Part shown: positions 55,350 through 64,000 of the stretch, piece by piece
How the letters are laid out: every line of letters begins with the position of its first letter
How positions within the stretch are numbered: the first letter of the stretch is position 1
DNA from: an uncultured Clostridia bacterium
Lineage (GTDB): Bacteria; Bacillota; Clostridia; TANB77; CAG-508
Direction of reading: 5' to 3'
Assembly (NCBI GenBank): GCA_934167835.1
Contig: CAKPLZ010000001.1
Span: forward strand, 62,001-126,000
Length of the DNA: 64,000 nt
Program-made: the position numbers and the translations under genes
The notes under the pieces: model-generated
The model's input: the letters and a program-made list of their open reading frames with translations, nothing else
Database searches by the model: none
Told to the model about the DNA's origin: nothing

Positions 55350-55527
55350 AAAATCTCTCCTTTCTTATTTACAATAATATATTACAGTTTTTAAATTAAT
55401 GCAAGCTTAAATTTTCCAATTTTTTCTACACAAGTCAACATTCTTCTTCTATTTTCTTGATTTTTTTACTGTTTAATTGTATAATTTATTTGGATTTGTT
55501 TATCTTAAAATTTAGGGAGGAATATTT

Positions 55528-55794
55528 ATGAGATACAGTTATGTAACATCTGGAACATGTTCAAACAGAATAGATTTTGATATTAATGGAAATATTATTA
55601 CAAATGTTAAGTTTTATGGTGGTTGCCCAGGAAATCTTGCCGCAATTTCTAAAATTGTTGACGGTATGACTGTTGAGCAAATTGAAAGTTATTTTAAAGA
55701 TATCAAGTGTGGTATGAAGCCTACATCTTGCAGTGCACAACTTGCTATTGCTGTTAGACAAGCATATAATGAAATGCAAAAAAGGATAGGTTAA
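55528..55794 (+). CDS. TIGR03905 TSCPD-domain protein
   Basis: 88 residues with four conserved cysteines: SGTCSNRIDFDINGN, FYGGCPGNLAAISKIVDGM, KDIKCGMKPTSCSAQLAIAV. This matches the small TSCPD proteins of Clostridia whose exact role is unknown (a related domain occurs in adenosylcobalamin-dependent ribonucleotide reductases). It is cotranscribed with the next gene (3 bases apart). Confidence 0.88.
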   Translation: MRYSYVTSGTCSNRIDFDINGNIITNVKFYGGCPGNLAAISKIVDGMTVEQIESYFKDIKCGMKPTSCSAQLAIAVRQAYNEMQKRIG

Positions 55795-55797
55795 ATT

Positions 55798-56496
55798 ATG
55801 GAGGAAACTCAATTTAGTAGAACTGAATTATTAATTGGTATGGAGTCTTTGAATAAATTAAAAGACTCCAAAGTTGCTGTATTCGGGGTTGGTGGAGTTG
55901 GTTCTTATGTTGTTGAAGCCTTAGCTAGAGCTGGGGTTGGAAATTTTGTTTTGATTGATAAAGATACTGTTAGCATTTCAAACATTAATAGACAGCTTAT
56001 TGCAACTCATGATACTATTGGTAAATTGAAAGTTGATGTTGCAAAAAACAGAATATTATCAATAAACCCAAATGCAACTGTAATAACTTATCCTGAATTT
56101 TTCATGCCAGGAAACAATTATATATTAGATAAGTCAATATCATACATAGTAGATGCAATAGATACTGTAACAGCTAAAATTGAAATAATTATGCAAGCAA
56201 AAAGTCTTGAAATACCTGTAATTTCCTCAATGGGTACAGGAAACAAGCTAAATCCAAGTTTGTTTCAAATTACAGACATATATAAAACTCAAGTTTGTCC
56301 ACTTGCAAAAGTTATGAGAAAAGAATTAAAGACTAGAGGTGTTAAACATCTAAAAGTTCTATACTCAAAAGAAGAGCCAAAAAGAAGTGGTGTTATTGGT
56401 GATAATGGAAAGGCAGTGCCTGGAAGTATTTCATTTGTTCCATCAGTTGCAGGACTTATCATTGCAGGAGAAGTAATAAAAGATTTGCTAAAATAA
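55798..56496 (+). CDS. tcdA: tRNA t6A37 dehydratase TcdA
   Basis: E1-like enzyme that cyclises t6A37 of tRNA to ct6A. 232 residues. AVFGVGGVGSYVVEALARAG (nucleotide binding), DKDTVSISNINRQL, YIVDAIDTVTAKIEII and SSMGTGNKLNPSLFQI are diagnostic. It works downstream of TsaD, encoded at 17063. It converges with pgsA and its stop lies in the loop of the shared terminator. Confidence 0.92.
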   Translation: MEETQFSRTELLIGMESLNKLKDSKVAVFGVGGVGSYVVEALARAGVGNFVLIDKDTVSISNINRQLIATHDTIGKLKVDVAKNRILSINPNATVITYPEFFMPGNNYILDKSISYIVDAIDTVTAKIEIIMQAKSLEIPVISSMGTGNKLNPSLFQITDIYKTQVCPLAKVMRKELKTRGVKHLKVLYSKEEPKRSGVIGDNGKAVPGSISFVPSVAGLIIAGEVIKDLLK

Positions 56497-56505
56497 GCAA
56501 ATCTT
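56478..56505. terminator. Bidirectional terminator between tcdA and pgsA
   Basis: AAAGATTTGCT pairs with AGCAAATCTTT around AAAATA. Confidence 0.85.
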
Positions 56506-56512
56506 TTATTAT

Positions 56513-57082
56513 TTATTTTTCACTATTTTTCTTTAAATACCCCTGTATATAAAAAGCCTTCATATACATTATTAAGGATGCTATTGTTGTTATTACTGCA
56601 AGATAATATAAAATATTGTCTGCTATTCCTATTGCTTTTATAATACTATTTGTACTTGTTCCTATTTGTTCTAAAAGTAATGAAATTACCATTGCTGCAT
56701 AAAATAGCACTGTTGCAAGTTTTCCATACCATTTACTAGATACTACCAATTCCTTTCCATAAAGGAAAGATGCTCCTGATACCATACAAAATTCTTTTAG
56801 TACAACAACTGCAAGTATCCATATAGGTATTACTCCCTTAATAAATAGCGTTGTAAGCAAACTTATTTGTGTAGCTTTATCTGCTAATGGATCCATTAAT
56901 TTTCCAAAATCTGATATTAAGTTATACTTTCTTGCAATCGTTCCATCTAAAATATCTGTTATTCCTGATACTGTAAGTACTACTATAGCTAATATATAAT
57001 CTCCTTGCACACAGGCTATTACAATAATTGGAATTAACAAAAATCTAAGTATTGTAAGTAGATTTGGTACGAACTTTAACAT
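56513..57082 (-). CDS. pgsA: CDP-diacylglycerol-glycerol-3-phosphate 3-phosphatidyltransferase
   Basis: Makes phosphatidylglycerophosphate at the membrane. 189 residues. The CDP-alcohol transferase motif is DGTIARKYNLISDFGKLMDP with LADK following; four to six membrane helices. NLLTILRFLLIPIIVIACVQ is the normal N-terminus. It follows the clpE-like gene by 15 bases. Confidence 0.95.
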   Translation of the reverse strand: MLKFVPNLLTILRFLLIPIIVIACVQGDYILAIVVLTVSGITDILDGTIARKYNLISDFGKLMDPLADKATQISLLTTLFIKGVIPIWILAVVVLKEFCMVSGASFLYGKELVVSSKWYGKLATVLFYAAMVISLLLEQIGTSTNSIIKAIGIADNILYYLAVITTIASLIMYMKAFYIQGYLKKNSEK

Positions 57083-57097
57083 ATCTCCTCCTTAACT

Positions 57098-59371
57098 TTA
57101 TTTAGAAGTAAATTTTAGTTTATCTCCTTCTAATTCAACCTTTACGGTATTTCCTTGAGCTAGCTCTCCTCTTAAAATCATTTCTGATATTTCATCTTCC
57201 ACATATCTTTGAATTGCTCTTCTAAGTGGTCTTGCACCATATTTAATATCTGTTCCCTTATCTAGTATATATCTTTTTGCCTCATCTGATACATCTAATT
57301 TGATATTTTTATTATCTAGTGCATTTTTTGTGTTGTTCAAAAGCAAATTAACTATTTGCAGTAACTGTTCTTTAGTTAAACTATCAAAAGTAATTATTTC
57401 ATCTACTCTATTTAAAAACTCTGGTCTGAAAACTTCTTTTAATGCTGATTCAACTTTATTTTTGTCTAAAGTACCTTTTCCAAATCCTATTGAATTTGTG
57501 TTCATATTAGAACCTGCATTTGATGTCATGATTATTATTGTATTTTCAAAGCTTACTGTGTTTCCTTGTGAGTCTGTAAGTCTTCCATCATCCAAGATTT
57601 GAAGTAATATGTTAAATACATCTTGATGTGCTTTTTCAATTTCATCTAGTAAAATTATTGAATATGGTTTTCTTTTTACTTTTTCTGTTAGTCCACCTGC
57701 ATCATCATATCCCACATATCCTGGAGGCGCACCTATTAATTTAGCTGTTGAGTGGCTTTCCATGTATTCAGACATATCAATTCTAATTATTGCATCTTCT
57801 GAGCCGAACATTTCGTAAGCTAGTGTCTTGGCAAGTTCTGTTTTTCCAACACCTGTTGGTCCAACAAATATAAATGATGGTGGTCTTTTTGTACTTTGTA
57901 GTCCTGCCCTATTTCTTCTAATTGCTCTTGCAACTGCTTTTACAGCTTCGTCTTGGCCAATTATTCTATTATGTAAGTTTGTTTCTAGGTTTAATAATTT
58001 TTGTGTTTCTGCTTCTGTAATTTTCTTAACAGGTATTTTTGTTGTATGTTCTATAACCTCTGCAACATCTTGAACTGTAAGGTTTTGAACAACTAATTTT
58101 GAATTAATTTCTTTTATTCTATCTTGAATATTACATTCTTCTGTTTTTAAGTCTGCAGCTTTTTGGTAATCCTCAATTGAATCTGATTGAACAGCTTCTT
58201 CTTTTTCTTCTTCAATTTTTGCAAGTTTGTTTTTTAGTACTTCAAGTTCATATAATTCTTTATTATTTAGATTGATTTTTGCACAAGCTTCATCTAATAT
58301 ATCTATTGCTTTATCTGGCAAAAATCTATCATGTATGTATTTTTCAGACATTTTTACAGTTTGTTCTATAACATCATTTGATATTGATACTTTATGGAAA
58401 TCTTCATAATATTTCTTTATTTCTTTTAAAATACCTATTGTGGCTTCAACTGTTGGTTCTTCAACTAATACTGGTTGTAACCTTCTTTCTAATGCTGTAT
58501 CTTTTTCAATATATTTTCTATATTCTTTTAATGTTGTTGTACCTATTAGTTGAACTTCTCCATTTGCAAGTGATGGTTTTAAAATATTTGCAGCATTCAT
58601 TGAATGTTCTCCATCCCCAGCACCAATTATATTGTGAATTTCATCAATAACCAAAATTATATTTTTTGATTGTTTACATTCATCTATTATTGCTTTCATT
58701 CTACCTTCAAATTGGCCTCTAAACTGTGTTCCAGCCACTACCGCTGTCATATCTAATAAATATACTTCTTTATTTAAAAGCTTTGCTGGGACCTCTTGTC
58801 TTGCAATTTTAATTGCTAATCCATTTGCAATTGCTGTTTTACCTACTCCTGGTTCTCCTATTAAGCATGGGTTGTTTTTCATTCTTCTGTTTAAAATTTG
58901 AATTACTCTTTCTATTTCAATGTTTCTTCCAACTACTTCATCTAGCTCATTTCTTCTAGCTTTTTCTGTTAGATTTGTTCCATAAACACTTAAGAAGCTT
59001 TTTTTCTTTTCTTTTGGTTTTGTTTTCACTTTTGTATTTGATTTTTCATTTTTTTGTCCTTCTGCTTCAGGTGCTACTCCTCCAAACATATTTGAAAAAA
59101 TTGAACCTAAGTTTGCAGATTGATTTTCTAAATTTTCTATTTCTTCTGGGCTCATATCCCCAGTAATATCCCCTAAAATTGAATCAAATTGATTAGACAT
59201 ATCTTGTAATTGTTCATCAGTTAATCCTGATTGTTGTACTAGAAATTCCAAAGGATTTATTCCTTTCTTTTTAGCACATTCATAGCATAGTCCTTCAGTT
59301 TGACTTTTATCCCCCTCAATTCTTTTTGCAAATACAACTGCCACATTTTTATGGCATACTGAACATAACAT
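57098..59371 (-). CDS. clpE: ClpE-like Clp ATPase with N-terminal zinc finger
   Basis: 757 residues. The N-terminal MLCSVCHKNVAVVFAKRIEG and LCYECAKKKGI form a four-cysteine zinc finger as in ClpE/McsA, in place of Clp_N repeats. D1 GEPGVGKTAIANGLA, a middle region with a UVR-like segment (SIEDYQKAADLKTEECNIQD), D2 GPTGVGKTELAKTLA, and the conserved C-terminus GARPLRRAIQRYVEDEISEM. A second Clp unfoldase beside ClpC in the same window. Confidence 0.92.
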   Translation of the reverse strand: MLCSVCHKNVAVVFAKRIEGDKSQTEGLCYECAKKKGINPLEFLVQQSGLTDEQLQDMSNQFDSILGDITGDMSPEEIENLENQSANLGSIFSNMFGGVAPEAEGQKNEKSNTKVKTKPKEKKKSFLSVYGTNLTEKARRNELDEVVGRNIEIERVIQILNRRMKNNPCLIGEPGVGKTAIANGLAIKIARQEVPAKLLNKEVYLLDMTAVVAGTQFRGQFEGRMKAIIDECKQSKNIILVIDEIHNIIGAGDGEHSMNAANILKPSLANGEVQLIGTTTLKEYRKYIEKDTALERRLQPVLVEEPTVEATIGILKEIKKYYEDFHKVSISNDVIEQTVKMSEKYIHDRFLPDKAIDILDEACAKINLNNKELYELEVLKNKLAKIEEEKEEAVQSDSIEDYQKAADLKTEECNIQDRIKEINSKLVVQNLTVQDVAEVIEHTTKIPVKKITEAETQKLLNLETNLHNRIIGQDEAVKAVARAIRRNRAGLQSTKRPPSFIFVGPTGVGKTELAKTLAYEMFGSEDAIIRIDMSEYMESHSTAKLIGAPPGYVGYDDAGGLTEKVKRKPYSIILLDEIEKAHQDVFNILLQILDDGRLTDSQGNTVSFENTIIIMTSNAGSNMNTNSIGFGKGTLDKNKVESALKEVFRPEFLNRVDEIITFDSLTKEQLLQIVNLLLNNTKNALDNKNIKLDVSDEAKRYILDKGTDIKYGARPLRRAIQRYVEDEISEMILRGELAQGNTVKVELEGDKLKFTSK

Positions 59372-59451
59372 ATATAAATTTCACCTAATCCTTCTTTTTT
59401 TCCTTTATATATAATACATTAATTTTTACGCGTAGTCAAGTCAAATAATGC

Positions 59452-59485
59452 AAAAAAATTCTCCCAATTTCTGGGAGAATTTTTT
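59452..59485 (-). terminator. Terminator of the P-type ATPase gene
   Basis: AATTCTCCCA pairs with TGGGAGAATT, followed by a T-run on the minus strand; it overlaps the last codons. Confidence 0.85.
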
Positions 59486-62196
59486 ATTCCTTACCATTTA
59501 TTTTCAATAACTTAAATAGCTCTACTATCAATATTGGTGAGAATACTAGTAATACTATTTCAAAAATGTGTTCCTTTGGTAATAATGTAATGCTGAATAT
59601 TTCTCTTAAGTGTGATGTGAATAGTATTATAAACATAAGTGATGCTGAAACTACTTCTGCTAGTATTAGTTTTGTATTGTTAAATGGATTTGTTTTAAAT
59701 ATTGATTTGTGGTTGTTTCTTATGTTAAACAAATGTACAAGTTCTGATAATGATAATACATAAAATGCCATTGTTTGTCCTATTATTACTTTCTCTTCTG
59801 GTGATTTGTTTGGCGTACTAAGTCCTAGTATGAATGCCGCAAGTGTAATAAGACCAATCATTATTCCTTGGTATATTACTCTCCATGTCATTCCTTTTGT
59901 GAATACTCCACCTTTATGTTTTAATGGTTTTCTTTCCATTACATCAGATTCTGCTGGGTCAACTGCAAGTGCTAGTGCTGGAAGCGAGTCTGTTACTAAG
60001 TTTATCCATAGTAGGTGTATTGGTAGTAATGTTTGTATTAAGTTTATATCTACTCCGAACTTTTTAGATAACCATGGTGTTATTAGTATTGCAACAAATA
60101 AGGTTACTATTTCTCCAATGTTGCTTGATAGTAAAAATTGTATTGCTTTTAGTATATTATCATATATACGGCGTCCTTCTTCTACTGCTGATACTACTGT
60201 TGCAAAGTTATCATCTGTTAGTATTACATCTGCTGCTTCTTTTGCAACATCTGTTCCAACAACTCCCATTGCACAGCCTATATCGGCAATTTTAAGTGAT
60301 GGTGCATCATTTACTCCGGTCTCCTGTCATGGCTACTATTTCTCCATTTGCTTGCCATGCTTTTACTATACGAACTTTATGTTCTGGAGAAACTCTTGCA
60401 TATACTGAGTATTTTCTTACATTTTTTTCTAACTCTTCTTGAGACATTGTTTCTAGTTCTGAACCTGTTATTGCTTCATCATCTTTTTTTAGTATTCCTA
60501 AAGTTTTTGCTATTGCAATTGCTGTTGCTTTATGGTCACCTGTAATCATTACAGTTTTTATTCCTGCTTTTTTACACTTTTGAACTGCATCTTTAACTTC
60601 TAGTCTTGGTGGGTCTATCATTCCAACCATACCAACATAAATTAGGTCTTTTTCCATGTTTTTCATTTCTTCATTTGTTGGCTCATGGTCTAATTCTTTA
60701 TATGCCATTGCAAGTACTCTTAGTGCTGAGCTTGCCATTTTGTCATTTACCTTTTTAATTTCCTCTTTAAATACTTCTAAATCTTCTTTTATTTCTCCAT
60801 TTATTATGTATTTTGTACATTTTGCTAGAAGTTCATCAACTCCACCTTTTGTATATACTATATATTTTCCATCTGCATCATGCACTGTTGTCATTAATTT
60901 TCTGTCTGAATCAAATGGAATTTCTTTAATACGTGGATATTGACCATATAGTGTTCCTTCGTAATCTAGTTTGAATCCCAAGTCTACTAGTGCTGTTTCT
61001 GTTGGGTCTCCTGCTAGTTTATCATTTTCTGTTATTTTTGTGTCATTACATAACATACATGTATAAATTAGTTTATTTAAGTCTTCATCTCCAAGTTTTC
61101 TTTTGAATGTTTTTACATCATGAAGTTTATTGTTATAGTAAATTTTTTCTACTGTCATTTTATTTTGAGTTAATGTTCCTGTTTTGTCTGAACATATAAC
61201 AGTTGCACTACCTAGAGTTTCAACTGCTGGAAGTTTTTTTACTATAGCATTTTTCTTTACCATTCTTTGAACACCTATTGCTAAAACTATTGTTGATACT
61301 GCTGGCAAGCCTTCTGGTATTGCTGCAACTGCTAAGCTTACAGCAGTTAAGAACATTTCTATTACATCTTTTCCATATAATAAGCCTATTCCGAAAATTG
61401 CAAAGCATATTATTAATGCTACAATTCCTAAAGTTTTTCCAAGTTTATTTAATTTTCCTTGAAGTGGTGTTTCTCCTTCTTCTGCTGAATTTATAATATC
61501 TGCAATTTTACCAACTTCTGTATTCATTCCTGTTTCAACAACAACTGCTTTGCCTCTACCATAAGTAATTAAACTAGATGAAAATAACATATTGATTCTG
61601 TCCCCAAGGCCTATTCTTTCATCTTCAATCCTTGCTGCCATTTTTTCAACTGGAACAGATTCCCCTGTTAATGCTGATTCTTGTGCTTTTAAGTTCACAG
61701 CCTCAATAATTCTTAAATCTGCTGGAACATAATCACCAGTTTCTAAAATTACAATATCACCTGGCACAAGTTCTCTTGACTGAATAACCTCTAATTTACC
61801 ATTTCTAATAACCTTTGCTACATGGCTACTTAGCTTCTGCAAAGCCTCCAAAGATTTTTCAGCTTTATTTTCTTGAAGAACACCAATAATAGCATTGACA
61901 ATTACAACTACCAAAATAATAACAGTATCAGTAATTCCTGAAATACCCTCTTGTTTTACTCCAACTATTCCAGAAACAATAGCTGAAATAATAAGCACGA
62001 TAATCATAAAATCCTTAAACTGCTCCAAAAATTTCATAAAAGTACTCTTTTTCTTCTTAGCCGCCAACTCATTAAGCCCATATCTTTCCTTTCGACTCTC
62101 AACCTCACTAGAGCTCAAGCCCTTTAGTTCATTTGTTTCAAGACATCTGACTGTTTCATCAACAGTCTCATTAAACCAATTCTTGGTCATCAACAC
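59484..62196 (-). CDS. Calcium-transporting-type P2 ATPase, one CGGA quadruplet site
   Basis: Cation-pumping P-type ATPase of the plasma membrane, about 903 residues when CGGA at 60315-60318 is one glycine. ALTGESVPVEK (actuator), the PEGLPAV helix 4 signature, ICSDKTGTLTQNKMT (phosphorylated Asp), KGGVDELLAKC, MITGDHKATAIAIAK and VAMTGD-G-VNDAPSLKIADIG across the site. Ten membrane helices are likely. GTG 62196 suits the GGAG spacing; ATG 62190 is possible. Triplet reading stops at the TGA three codons after CGG and would lose all C-terminal membrane helices. Confidence 0.93.
60315..60318 (-). other. Quadruplet codon CGGA (Gly) in P-type ATPase, about residue 627
   Basis: GAC CGG AGT AAA TGA becomes GAC-CGGA-GTA-AAT-GAT, restoring the invariant TGDGVNDxP hinge motif. 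Arginine here would be incompatible with all known members. Confidence 0.94.
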
Positions 62197-62331
62197 ATCC
62201 CTGCTCCTTTTTTTAAAATATGATACTATTTTACAATAAGATTTTGAAAATGTAAAGAGAAAATAATAAGATTTCATTCATACTTTCCTCAAAATCTGCA
62301 AATACTAACCAAAAGGAGGCTTGTGTTTTTT

Positions 62332-62757
62332 ATGAAGGATGTTGATATTTTGAAGGAGATTAATCAGAATGCTAAGATGGGGATGGATTCTTTGACTAGT
62401 GTTATTAAGAAGGTTAATGATGGTGAGTTTAAGGATTTGCTAAATACTCAGCATAATGAGTATCAAAATATTTTTGATAGGTCTCAAGAGTTATTAGTTA
62501 AGAATAATATTCAGATGAAGGATACTCCTAGCATGCAGAAGGCTATGTCTTGGATGGGGATTCAGTTAAATACTGCTATGGATTCTAGTAATTCTAAGAT
62601 TTCTGAATTGTTGATTCAGGGAAATGATATGGGAATTGTTAAAGGAACAAAACTTCTTAATAATTATTCTTTTATGAATAATGAAATTAAAAATATTGTT
62701 TCTGATTTTGTTCGCCTTCAACAAAAAAATATTGATGATTTAAAGCAATATTTATAA
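62332..62757 (+). CDS. Small helical protein, DUF2383-like
   Basis: 141 residues, almost entirely helical (KDVDILKEINQNAKMGMDSL, TQHNEYQNIFDRSQELLVKN, IQMKDTPSMQKAMSWMGIQL), resembling ferritin-like four-helix proteins of the DUF2383 type found near spore or stress genes. AAAAGGAGG lies 12 bases before ATG 62332. Function unknown. It converges with the dehydrogenase gene. Confidence 0.65.
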   Translation: MKDVDILKEINQNAKMGMDSLTSVIKKVNDGEFKDLLNTQHNEYQNIFDRSQELLVKNNIQMKDTPSMQKAMSWMGIQLNTAMDSSNSKISELLIQGNDMGIVKGTKLLNNYSFMNNEIKNIVSDFVRLQQKNIDDLKQYL

Positions 62758-62762
62758 TAATT

Positions 62763-62787
62763 AAAGAGGCTTTTGGAAGCCTCTTTT
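62763..62787. terminator. Bidirectional terminator
   Basis: AAAGAGGCTT pairs with AAGCCTCTTT around TTGG, with T- and A-rich flanks. Confidence 0.88.
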
Positions 62788-62791
62788 TAAG

Positions 62792-63868
62792 TTATTTTAC
62801 ATATTCATTTAATGGTTTTACTCTATAATTTAATTCTCCAAATTTATCTGTTGTTACATATCCTGGAACACTGTTTATTACATCTGGTATACGATTTACA
62901 ATTGATGCACAAGTTAATTCTACTGTTGCTGGTCTTGCTACAACTATTGTTGTGTCTGGTTCTCCGTAAATTGTCCATTCATTTTTATCAAAATCTTCTT
63001 TTGAATATACTTTTCCTATACATTCTGTTTCAAGTGTTATTCCTTCTTTTGTTGTTGTTGTAACAACTGCGCTCATACCTGTTGCATCTCCTGCTTTTAC
63101 TGTCATTCCAAGTGTTGATGAATAAATATCTTCTTTATATGTTTGTGGTACAGTTTTTTGTGTTTGTCTTTCAACAGTTAGTCCAAGTTTTGAACATAAC
63201 CAACCATTTACATTCCACATGTATGATGGTAAATAGTTTCCTGATTCAATTACTTTTTGTCTTTCTTCATCACTAATTTTGTCTACTGATGCAACTTCTT
63301 TTTCGAAAGCATCCAATGTAAGACCTGAGCCATGTGCTTTTGCTAGTGCAATTCCATAATCTTCAACATTATAGCTTGAACTTCCTTTAATTTTTGTTAT
63401 TTTATGTGTTGAACCTGCAATTGAACTGATAAGTTGTCCCCAATAAATATCTTGGTATCCACTACCTGTAATTGTACAGCCTGTCTTCTTTGCCATGTCA
63501 TCTAATTCTTTAGTTATTGCTGGATTTGAATTTGCTGGATAAAAAGCTTCTTCACAAGTTGTAATTGCATTTATTCCTAATTTTGCACATAACATTAATG
63601 CATCTCTTACATCTGCAATTAAGCTCATTGTTGTAACAATTGCAATATCTGGTTTTACTGTTTTTAGCATTTCTTCTGCATTATCAATAGATGTTACTGT
63701 TACACCTTTATTTTCTCCACCCATAAGCTCTCCAATGTCTTTTCCTATTACTGCTGGGTTTACATCGATTGCTCCAACTACTTCAGCACCTTTTTCGAAA
63801 ACATAACGCATTGTGTATACTGCCATTTTACCTGTACCAAATTGTACGACTCTTATTTTTTTTTCCAT
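62792..63868 (-). CDS. 2,4-diaminopentanoate dehydrogenase-like oxidoreductase
   Basis: 358 residues. N-terminal Rossmann fold VVQFGTGKMAVYTMRYVFEK, then EVVGAIDVNPAVIGKDIGEL, IAIVTTMSLIADVRDALMLC and NAITTCEEAFYPANSNPAIT. The family (DapB-like N-terminus) includes 2,4-diaminopentanoate dehydrogenase of clostridial ornithine fermentation. None of the ornithine pathway genes (oraS/oraE, ortA/B) is in the window, so the substrate is inferred. AGGAGG lies upstream. Confidence 0.8.
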   Translation of the reverse strand: MEKKIRVVQFGTGKMAVYTMRYVFEKGAEVVGAIDVNPAVIGKDIGELMGGENKGVTVTSIDNAEEMLKTVKPDIAIVTTMSLIADVRDALMLCAKLGINAITTCEEAFYPANSNPAITKELDDMAKKTGCTITGSGYQDIYWGQLISSIAGSTHKITKIKGSSSYNVEDYGIALAKAHGSGLTLDAFEKEVASVDKISDEERQKVIESGNYLPSYMWNVNGWLCSKLGLTVERQTQKTVPQTYKEDIYSSTLGMTVKAGDATGMSAVVTTTTKEGITLETECIGKVYSKEDFDKNEWTIYGEPDTTIVVARPATVELTCASIVNRIPDVINSVPGYVTTDKFGELNYRVKPLNEYVK

Positions 63869-63949
63869 AAATTTTCCTCCTTTAAAATTTTATACCTAGA
63901 TTATACACCAAACTTCAAAAAATATGCAATACCTTTTTGAATAAAAAAT

Positions 63950-63970
63950 AAAAAGTGCTCTAGGCACTTA
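63950..63970. terminator. Small hairpin near the right edge
   Basis: AAGTGC pairs with GCACTT around TCTAG, after an A-rich stretch. It may end a gene entering from the right. Confidence 0.45.
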
Positions 63971-64000
63971 ATTTTCTTGAAATTTAGGCATTTTGAGTAA

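Overview
This is a low-GC, AT-rich chromosomal segment of an anaerobic, spore-forming Firmicute, most probably an uncultured gut-type Clostridia. The evidence is the spore genes (spoVS, yqfC, yqfD, a SpoVD-type transpeptidase), the asp23-amaP-nusB-xseA arrangement, the mraZ-rsmH-ftsL-spoVD cell-wall cluster, a GatCAB operon and a Clostridia-like 2,4-diaminopentanoate dehydrogenase homologue. The exact lineage is an inference. Almost all genes are housekeeping genes, and most lie on the minus strand.

The main discovery is a candidate four-base codon. Nine genes (xseA, the dcw-cluster spoVD-like gene, tsaD, ybeY, coaW, a pilin-like gene, miaA, alr and a P-type ATPase) look frameshifted, at eleven sites. 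Every site is identical in kind: the zero-frame codon is CGG, and the homologous protein resumes in the +1 frame at the overlapping GGN. CGGA (6), CGGT (4) or CGGC (1) therefore stands where one glycine is expected, often an invariant one (MTGD-G-VND, GPTAS-G-KS, GL-G-YPGGP, HLL-G-YDH, RP-G-I). In the ordinary low-GC genes I found no in-frame CGG used as a triplet, while many out-of-frame CGG trinucleotides (such as AAC GGA or TAC GGA) cause no break. The window also holds its only tRNA gene, a tRNA-Gly body at 49022-49095 with the anticodon-loop sequence CUUCCGA. Its UCCG is the exact complement of CGGA, and its anticodon stem has a defect that allows an 8-nt loop. I propose that this tRNA decodes CGGN as glycine.

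Layout. 1-5.9 kb: pheST, asp23, amaP, DUF2273, nusB, xseA. 6.0-10.7 kb: an orphan gene of unusual composition, then the dcw cluster. 10.9-18.1 kb: scpB, plsC, cmk, an ATPase-Asp23 fusion, a solute-binding protein, spoVS, ymdB, a phosphoesterase, tsaD. 18.2-25.3 kb: a second orphan, then yqzL-recO-era, a YerB-like protein, ybeY, yqfD, yqfC and a metallopeptidase. 25.3-32.4 kb: glycolysis and sugar genes (pyk, glucan phosphorylase, coaW, galK). 32.6-36.8 kb: a third orphan and gatCAB. 37.0-41.2 kb: a pilin-like protein with a hypervariable-type C-terminus, a nuclease remnant and a second SpoVD-like PBP. 41.3-49 kb: lgt, pgi, rpsT, smr, hlyD-like, miaA, mutL, a pseudopilin. 49-50.8 kb: the unusual tRNA and a phage-type lysis cassette. 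50.8-64 kb: alr, clpC, ROK kinase, tcdA, pgsA, clpE, the P-type ATPase and a dehydrogenase.

Three monocistronic orphan genes (6.0, 18.2 and 33.0 kb) have higher GC, strong sigma-A-like promoters and strong terminators. They use CGG as an ordinary arginine triplet, which conflicts with the proposed decoding rule and is itself a lead.
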